Below, piece after piece: positions 58,255-64,000 of a DNA stretch of 64,000 bases. Source of the stretch: Micrasema longulum (Eukaryota > Arthropoda > Insecta > Trichoptera > Brachycentridae); assembly GCA_022494885.1 (NCBI GenBank), contig JAGVSM010001373.1, positions 124,001-188,000 on the forward strand, read 5' to 3'. Every line of letters begins with the position of its first letter. Positions within the stretch are counted from its first letter, which is position 1. The notes below the pieces were generated by a model, which searched no databases, was not told the DNA's origin, and saw only the letters and a list, made by a program, of their open reading frames with translations. The translations under genes were made by a program, and so were the position numbers.

Positions 58255-58460
58255 AGTTTCGTAAGTGTGAACACCGCAAAATTAAATGGAAGTTTCCAAA
58301 CAAGGGATAAAAAATATATAAGATAAGCAATGAGGAGAAAAACAGTGTCTGAAAACTCAATGTACAAGGAATTAAAACTGTACAATGAGTTGCCTGAAGA
58401 AATAAAAGGAATAGAAAACCTTGAAATATTTTATTGGAAAATTATGATATAAAATTGTAA
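58255..58460 (+). mobile_element. LINE ORF2 C-terminal remnant
   Basis: The plus strand reads NSMYKELKLYNELPEEIKGI then ENLEIFYWKIMI and a stop, following SxxYKGxxLYNxLPxxIKxxxNxxxFKxKL at the end of CR1-like ORF2. AT-rich sequence of AATAAATAAATATAA units follows as a probable tail. Confidence 0.65.
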
Positions 58461-58659
58461 TATTATAATAATATAAATAAATAAATATAAAATTTAGATT
58501 GGATTTATCTATGACATAAAACAAAATTTAAAAAATGTATAATTACAAACCCGCCTATTACTCCAGAGTCCCGAAAGGAAAATCTGTCAGCTAAGCACAA
58601 AGAAAATTAGACTAAATGATTTCTATGGAAAGCTAGTGCTAAGCGCTATGCAGTTTAAT

Positions 58660-58780
58660 GAGGGAAGGAAGACGACAGAGTAGCTACCGTCAACGGTAGA
58701 TTTATTTATGATCGAACCCCAGACCTCTCAATTAAAAGGGGCGTTTTTATGATCTGCCTCGTAAGACCCGATTTAATAAT
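58660..58780 (-). repeat. Possible further tRNA-like SINE fragment
   Basis: On the minus strand GAGAGGTCTGGGGTTCGATC contains a partial B box (GGTTCGATC). No matching copy was found in the window, so this is weak. Confidence 0.25.
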
Positions 58781-59486
58781 AAAAAATGAAAAAAAAAAAA
58801 CTAAAATAGCAAAATATTTTTTCATGAATTTATCATTTAAGTGCGTTATTTTATTTTAAAAGCTGAATAAAACGTAGTTGTTGACCTTTCAAGTAATCCA
58901 TGAATTTTTAAAAAATATCTTAAACAAATAAAAATTGAAACATAAATATTAAGATTGATGTAGTACTTCCAGAACTTGTCAACAAACACTTGGATACTTT
59001 AAACATTGTCGATAAATATTAAGTACTTATACATTTTATTTTATCACACGAAAAAAACACCGCTCGCTCCTGTAGTCTTGTGGGCATATAATATACTGTT
59101 TTGATTTTAAATACTATAGGAACGAAAAAAAAATATCGGTTATCGATGGATCGATTTTATGTGCTTCGCTCTTAAATGAAATGAGTACACAAAAAAACAT
59201 TCGAATACGTTTTATTTAGTCGACAGGATGAAAATAATCGGACAAAAAGCATTATACCTATATTGCACTTAACACAAGTCACGTAATGCCTAATACGTAT
59301 ACGTTATATAATCTTTAGGAATTCTTATATTTAAATTAAAAAATATGCAGGTGTTACATGTACAGGTAAATCGTAAAGGTCTCTGCATACAAAGGAATGA
59401 TCCACAGAACATAGGATGTCGAGTACCTGGGTAAGCAGGTACTCATAGTCTGTAAGAACTTATAGGCCGTTTATACACCACAGCAA

Positions 59487-59526
59487 AAATCCACCCGGTC
59501 TGATAAAATAACATAGGGTGGATTTA
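59487..59526. repeat. 40-bp AATCCACCC palindromic unit
   Basis: AATCCACCC and GGGTGGATT bracket 22 bp. The unit and about 20 bp of upstream flank match 23,790-23,850 at most positions. Confidence 0.65.
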
Positions 59527-59811
59527 ACTTAGTCGTATTATGTTTTTTAATTGAAATAAATAGCAGTTGGTGCATTTTACATATTAGTTGTAAATACACT
59601 AATATACATACATGTAAATAGAATTATGAGTAAAATATAGCATTTAAAACAAATTATCACAAAACAGTTATTTACACATTAAGAAGTCTGAAAAGATAAA
59701 CAGTATAAAAATTATATTAACAGTTTAAAAAATAAAATGGTAACATAAATAATTAGAACCTTAAAAAAAAACTAAGAAAAAAAATCATATAAATAAATTA
59801 AAACAATTTTT

Positions 59812-60060
59812 ATTTATTAATATACACGGCACGTAGTGCGTTTTACATTACAAAAAATACATATTGTGTAGAAATAAACACTTCAATACAGTAGATAAAA
59901 GAGGGAAAAAAATGCATAAAAAGTTTATATGTACATATTATATCACAATGGTTTCATTCAATGAACATGCTAACACATTGTGTAAAAAAATAAAAAGTCA
60001 TTATAAGGAATAAAAATAATAAAAAAAAGCATTAAAAGGAATATAAAAAAAAATAGCATT
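59812..60060 (-). repeat. LINE 3'-end-like segment (minus)
   Basis: CACGGCACGTAGTGCGTTTT is the diverged inverse of the motif at 231-290, with a T-rich border at 59,800-59,812 that would be the A tail on the minus strand. No ORF remains. Confidence 0.4.
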
Positions 60061-60062
60061 TG

Positions 60063-60123
60063 CTGAAGCAGCTTAGCAGGCAAGCCAACGTTCAGGCAGG
60101 ACAACGTCTGTCGGGTCCACTAG
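60063..60123 (+). mobile_element. Helitron-like 3' terminus
   Basis: GGCAGGACAACGTCTGTCGG then GTCCACTAG followed by T matches the 3' end of Helitron copy B and ends in CTAG-T as Helitrons do. GACAACGTCTGTC provides the small terminal hairpin. The upstream sequence does not match copies A-C, so this is a fragment or another family sharing the terminus. Confidence 0.65.
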
Positions 60124-60489
60124 TAGATAAATAAAAATAAAAAACAAAACATACGTTTACATATTCTTTTATTAAAAAAACAGTGTTTTTTTGGGCATTT
60201 GAATCCTTTGCCATCCTATGTCGCCGGCCGTGCTATTTGCATAGTATAATAGTTACTCTATTGTACCTAGTAAGTATATTGAGATACAAACCACAATGCA
60301 TAGTAAATAACGTAATAAAGAAATATCAGCAGTAAGTTGGAAAAAATTGTGAGCTTTCCAGAAGTACTTACTAATTAATAAAACATTTAATCGAGTAAAC
60401 TGAAGAATAACGAGATCTAATTACGATTGCGATATATTAATGATTTATGAATTGTGTTGTTAATCAAATTGCACATGTATTGTACTTAC

Positions 60490-60544
60490 CATAATGTGTT
60501 TGTCGAAAGGCGCCGCCGCGTCTGTCGACGCCACAAGGTGCCAT
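60490..60544 (-). CDS. Candidate first coding exon (MAPCGVDRR)
   Basis: On the minus strand ACCATTATGG gives a start with A at -3 and G at +4. Eighteen codons follow (MAPCGVDRRGGAFRQTHY), then a strong 5' splice site, CATTATG followed by GTAAGTACA, with GT at 60,488-60,489. The exon is GC-rich (CGACAGACGCGGCGGCGCC) in an otherwise AT-rich setting, which favours a real exon over chance. The peptide is basic and glycine-rich with no signal peptide. The protein is not recognised. The next exon would lie at lower coordinates and could be tens of kilobases away. Confidence 0.45.
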
Positions 60545-60792
60545 AATGGTAAAAAAGCCCTTTTAAAATATTGATTCTCGATAAGAATTAAGCGCTTGTG
60601 AAACTGGGAATCCGGGTGCAATACTCGCCAGTTATGAAAATTCAAAGTTTGAGAACGCGATTTTTATAGCATTTGCTTTTGATTTCTATCGAAGGTTTGC
60701 GGGTCTTTTATAATAATTGGGAAATATCATACTCGTATACTACGAATACAAATAAAAATATGTGAAACGGAATTAGAAAATTAACTGTATTT

Positions 60793-61234
60793 TCAAAATT
60801 TATAAGAAACCTTCTCTATGATTGCCGAATGGAGCTTCTCGCTACCATCCGTGGCCCCGTTATAGGTACTGTCGGATATACAGATCTGGTGGCTTCCAAA
60901 AAGAATTTCAAGGCTTTTTAAAAGTTTTGTAATCATTTCGGCGAAATGATCATGTCCGATCAATTTAATCCCAGTCAGGGAAGAATTCACTTCCCTCTTT
61001 TTTCAATCCAATGAAGAACATATTATGTACGTCTGGATTACTTTCTTTCAGCACAAAGATGCTAAGGCTACCAGATTTTAGAGAGCTCCTTCGGGCAGCT
61101 TTTCTCGTTTGACAACGAGCAAATTTTCCGTGTATGAGGGCACCGCCAAGGAGACTTGTGTCCTCAGATGCGGTATGTGGTGGGCAAGCTGTATTTTCAA
61201 AATTGATATGGATTTTGTGGAAAAATGTTTTCAT
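60793..61234 (-). pseudogene. Unrecognised coding remnant, one frameshift
   Basis: Two overlapping minus frames join across one frame change near 60,970-60,990. The first (61,234 down to 60,965, 89 codons) includes HINFENTACPPHTASEDTSL, RCQTRKAARRSSLKSGSLSI and SNPDVHNMFFIGLKKEGSEF. The second (60,990 down to 60,793, 65 codons) includes GIKLIGHDHFAEMITKLLKS and LEILFGSHQICISDSTYNGA. Codon use looks protein-coding in both. I do not recognise the protein. It lies just upstream of the candidate first exon at 60,490 on the same strand, so it could also be a processed or transposed fragment unrelated to it. Confidence 0.4.
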
Positions 61235-61566
61235 ACATAACTTTTAAAATCAAATTGTTTAAAATACCAAAACGCGACATGTTCGGCCTTGACAGTTGTG
61301 GTGTCAAGATTCGCGACGACGTTATATTTAATTTTAAACGGTCATAAACAAATTTCAACATTTATCTGAATCGTGACGTATTAGGGGCGTGGCCAATGCA
61401 ATGTTCCGTTTTATGATAAAGTTAAAAACATTTTTTTATGCTACACAGTATTTCATAAACCCTTATTAATTTAAAATTGTCAAAACAAAATATTATGGTA
61501 TTTCTCTATTGTGATAAAATCTTTTCCGTTAAATTAAATATGATAAAACGGCAAAGTAATATATTG

Positions 61567-61640
61567 CAACATTTTAAGTTTGTCCAAATGTTTGCAGACA
61601 AAAACTGGATTTCACCCCTTAGGAAGTCAGTGTGTAAAGT
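61567..61640 (-). repeat. Dispersed repeat fragment, inverted copy
   Basis: TTTGTCCAAATGTTTGCAGA then CAAAAACTGGATTTCACC is the inverse of the block at 31,035-31,085 and of the one at 62,180-62,230. Confidence 0.6.
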
Positions 61641-61706
61641 GGCCATTTAATTTATCTACTTAAATGCCCTGTAAATGCCTAGACTACCATATTCTTTGTT
61701 TTAAAT

Positions 61707-62131
61707 GAACGTAGTTATACAGAAAGCAGCCAGCCATAGTAAGGTGAAGCTGAAATAATAGCGCTTTTGTGAAAATAGTGAATAATCAAATCTACACAAC
61801 AGTTGGAATGTTTTTGACTTTAACAAATGACAAACAATGAAAACATTCGTTTTTTTAGATGACAAACAATAATCTAATTATGTATTTGACCAGTTTTAAT
61901 GATTTTTAAAGAACCGTAAGATTTTTCATGTGCTGTGGGTGTTTTCTGCAAAATATAAAATTCCGTTTTTGTAATCGACACCCTTTTCAGAAGGTGATCA
62001 ATACAGTTTTTTGTATGAAAGCGGTCTGGCTGTGTTTAGCAAAACATAGAATTGACCTTACTGCACCCGATAACATCAATATCTCATTTTTTCAAAATCG
62101 TGGACTGGCTGCTTTCTGCATAACTACGTTC
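61707..62131. mobile_element. 425-bp transposon with 4-bp TSD, copy 2
   Basis: Termini GAACGTAGTTATACAGAAAG (then CAGCCAG) and its near-exact inverse CTGGCTGCTTTCTGCATAAC (then TACGTTC) differ at one position. The outside bases are AAAT on both sides (61,703-61,706 and 62,132-62,135), a 4-bp target duplication. Related to the element at 41,442-42,908. The 75-codon plus frame at 61,928-62,155 runs out through the right terminus and is not a gene. Confidence 0.8.
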
Positions 62132-62136
62132 AAATG

Positions 62137-62420
62137 TTCTCCATATTTGTTGTAATTCGTTCATCTTAATGACTTCTTAACTAAGGGGTGAAATTTAATA
62201 TTTTGTCAACAAACATTTAGACAAACTCACAACATTGTAATATTAAACGAACTGGTTCAAGAATTAGAACAAAATTATTTTCAGGAATTGCCTAGTATGT
62301 GAATAAATTCAATCATATAAATCTCTTCGCAACAATAAAGGTTTCAGCTTTTTAACTTCATTATAGTAAATAGATGGAAGAAACATAAATGTTTAAAAAT
62401 GGTGAATGTTGAACAGTTTG
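62137..62420 (+). repeat. Dispersed non-coding repeat, copy 2
   Basis: TTCTCCATATTTG ... CAAACATTTAGACAAACT and, downstream, CTTCGCAACAATAAAGGTTT match the blocks at 30,553-31,095 in the opposite order. The 425-bp transposon directly abuts it. Confidence 0.55.
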
Positions 62421-62654
62421 TACAGAAGCCTCTTAAACCAAACATAAAGCCACAGAAAGTGGCGTGACAGGATATTAGTTTTTTCTAAAATCGACATGTT
62501 ATAAGTGTACAATGTATAGTCGGGTTTCTGGCAGAAGTTGGTAACTAATAATTTTTTTAATGAGATATCTCATAAATGGCATTAAATAATATTTATTTAA
62601 AAATCAAATGTAAATATTCCTTGTTTTAAAAATACAAAAAATTATTTAAACTAA

Positions 62655-63108
62655 TAATATTAGAAATCAAACACTGATTGGAGTCTACTGAACACTTTAT
62701 TTTATTTTTACAAATATAAAAAATATAAAAACAAAAATTTAAAGCCCTACATTCCGAATTAACCTGGCAATAAATACTTTGTTATATTTTTTCCGAAATT
62801 CAAATATAAATACCTAAATTCCTCATTACCTATTAAACACTTAGCCTTGCCCTTAACCATTGGTTTTTCCCTCAATTATGATTAAAGTACATGCTGTAGT
62901 TCATAAGATTATTTTTATTTTCTACTTAAGTACCTTAAATTATATAACTATATAAGGACATTCAATCCATCTAATCTTCACATTCGTTTGAAAATGCCCT
63001 AACAAGGCGAAACAATTGTCACGAAGTTTTTGTTATTATATTTTTTATATTTGTAAACATAAAATAAAGTGTTCAGTAGACTCAAATCAGTGTTTGATTT
63101 CAATATTA
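62655..63108. mobile_element. 454-bp TIR element with ~75-bp arms
   Basis: The left arm begins TAATATTAGAAATCAAACAC and the right arm ends GTGTTTGATTTCAATATTA; arms continue through GTCTACTGAACACTTTATTT and TATTTTTACAAATAT. Near the right arm lies GAAAATGCCCTAACAAGGCG. No transposase. Confidence 0.75.
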
Positions 63109-63114
63109 TAAGTT

Positions 63115-64000
63115 TAAATATGGAGTTCTACAAAATAAACACCAAATCAATCAACAAAAAATAATATTTTATAATATTCAGCATGTTGTTTTATTTGAAT
63201 TGTTGATTTGGGATAAGCGTTTAACTTTAAAAGTACAATATCTCATAACTAGTAAAATAGAGTTACCAAAACCAGAACCCGACGGTAAGCAATGTTACAT
63301 AGATATATGTACAATTAAACGATATTTATAAATAAACAGCTGATGGTAAACGTCTAGACTTCATTTATTATTTCCTTCTCTCAAAAGTTCTCCATCTCTT
63401 TTGTAATTTGTTAAAGTAATATAATATTTATGGCGTTTTACGGTAGCATCTCAATCATCGTCCCACAAAAGGCTGGGCACGCTGGGGTCGAGCCAAGGCC
63501 GACAAGCCACTGTTTGCTTTCCTATTGTGATGGAGGCAAGTCACCACAATAATTAACACCGATACGACGATGGACGACTGATTACAACCGACCACGGACA
63601 CTGATCGCGCTGGTGAAACCGGTTGACAAAGAGCTGAACCAATTATTACACCGGAATGAGACAAGTGCCTGAGATCTCGCGGGTGAGGATAGTTTCACCT
63701 GGACGATAAGGTGACTTTGCGGTTATGTGCCATCTGCGTGAATTCAATATTGCGCGAATGGTTTGGAAATAGCCAGCAGTGTTCTTCATATGCATGTTAC
63801 CGTGTCAATTGCAAACTCGAAAGATCGATCATATAAGATAGTAAAATATCACTTGGAACCCTGAATCCTAAAAGAACGATGATATGCATTCAAATCTTTG
63901 AGTAGTAGAGATAGTTAAACCTTTATTACTCTGACATTTGAATAAATTATTTTTCTTGTAAAAGTGCGCGAGCAAGCTACTTTTAAAACAATATCGTGCA
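63115..64000. other. Unassigned stretch, GC-richer patch
   Basis: At 63,379 TTCTCCATCTCTTTTG is a further fragment of the dispersed repeat. Patch 63,440-63,720 is GC-richer with a 69-codon minus frame (SVSVVGCNQSSIVVSVLI and on) that I cannot assign. Confidence 0.35.

Noticed and set aside
61928..62155. 75-codon plus-strand frame
   Set aside because: It runs through the right terminus of a MITE, so it is not a conserved gene unit.

Overview
This is a stretch of insect nuclear genome. It is AT-rich, has almost no long open frames, and is filled with eukaryotic mobile-element debris: non-LTR retrotransposon (LINE) tails, tRNA-derived SINEs, a non-autonomous Helitron family, MITEs and Tc1/mariner, hAT and PIF/Harbinger relics. 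The Helitron termini and some LINE 3' ends look like those I associate with Lepidoptera, but the order of insect is an inference and Hemiptera cannot be excluded. Nothing indicates a bacterium, plasmid or virus.

Layout. 0-5 kb: a LINE 3' end, a possible pogo-type terminus, a hAT-type MITE with near-identical 8-bp target duplications, a minus-strand SINE and a minus-strand LINE. 5-17 kb: LINE tails, Helitron copies A and B, a second SINE of the same family, and a decayed copy of a multicopy arthropod gene family (about 10.6-11.2 kb). 17-28 kb: candidate exons (17.5, 21.0 and 26.9 kb), a hairpin, a LINE tail, Helitron C, a two-copy 154-bp tandem repeat, a mariner remnant and a SINE of a second family. 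28-42 kb: a Harbinger-like relic, a frameshifted LINE, a TA-flanked transposon, a 43-bp minisatellite with a dimeric higher-order pattern, more LINE and RTE tails, and a MITE. 41-53 kb: a 1.5-kb transposon with a LINE inside it, an RTE tail, a TATA promoter-like site followed by a splice donor (50.8 kb), a Tc1 transposase relic and a 112-bp inverted repeat around the start of a Harbinger transposase. 53-64 kb: hairpin MITEs, another SINE, a LINE tail, a Helitron 3' end, a strong candidate first coding exon on the minus strand (60.5 kb), an unrecognised frameshifted coding remnant, and two more inverted-repeat transposons.

No complete host gene is present. The few host-like signals are single exons that would belong to genes with long introns: a short exon starting MARRFKWH (plus), one starting MAPCGVDRR (minus) and one starting MTVVPHRLR (minus). 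Each has one good splice site or start context, but none is proven. Nearly every LINE copy keeps only the end of its reverse transcriptase ORF and its 3' end, as expected from 5'-truncated insertion followed by decay. I found no convincing new functional system. The best leads are the candidate exons, the decayed multicopy gene family, the transposon pair with 4-bp target duplications, the near-perfect inverted repeats and the dimeric minisatellite.
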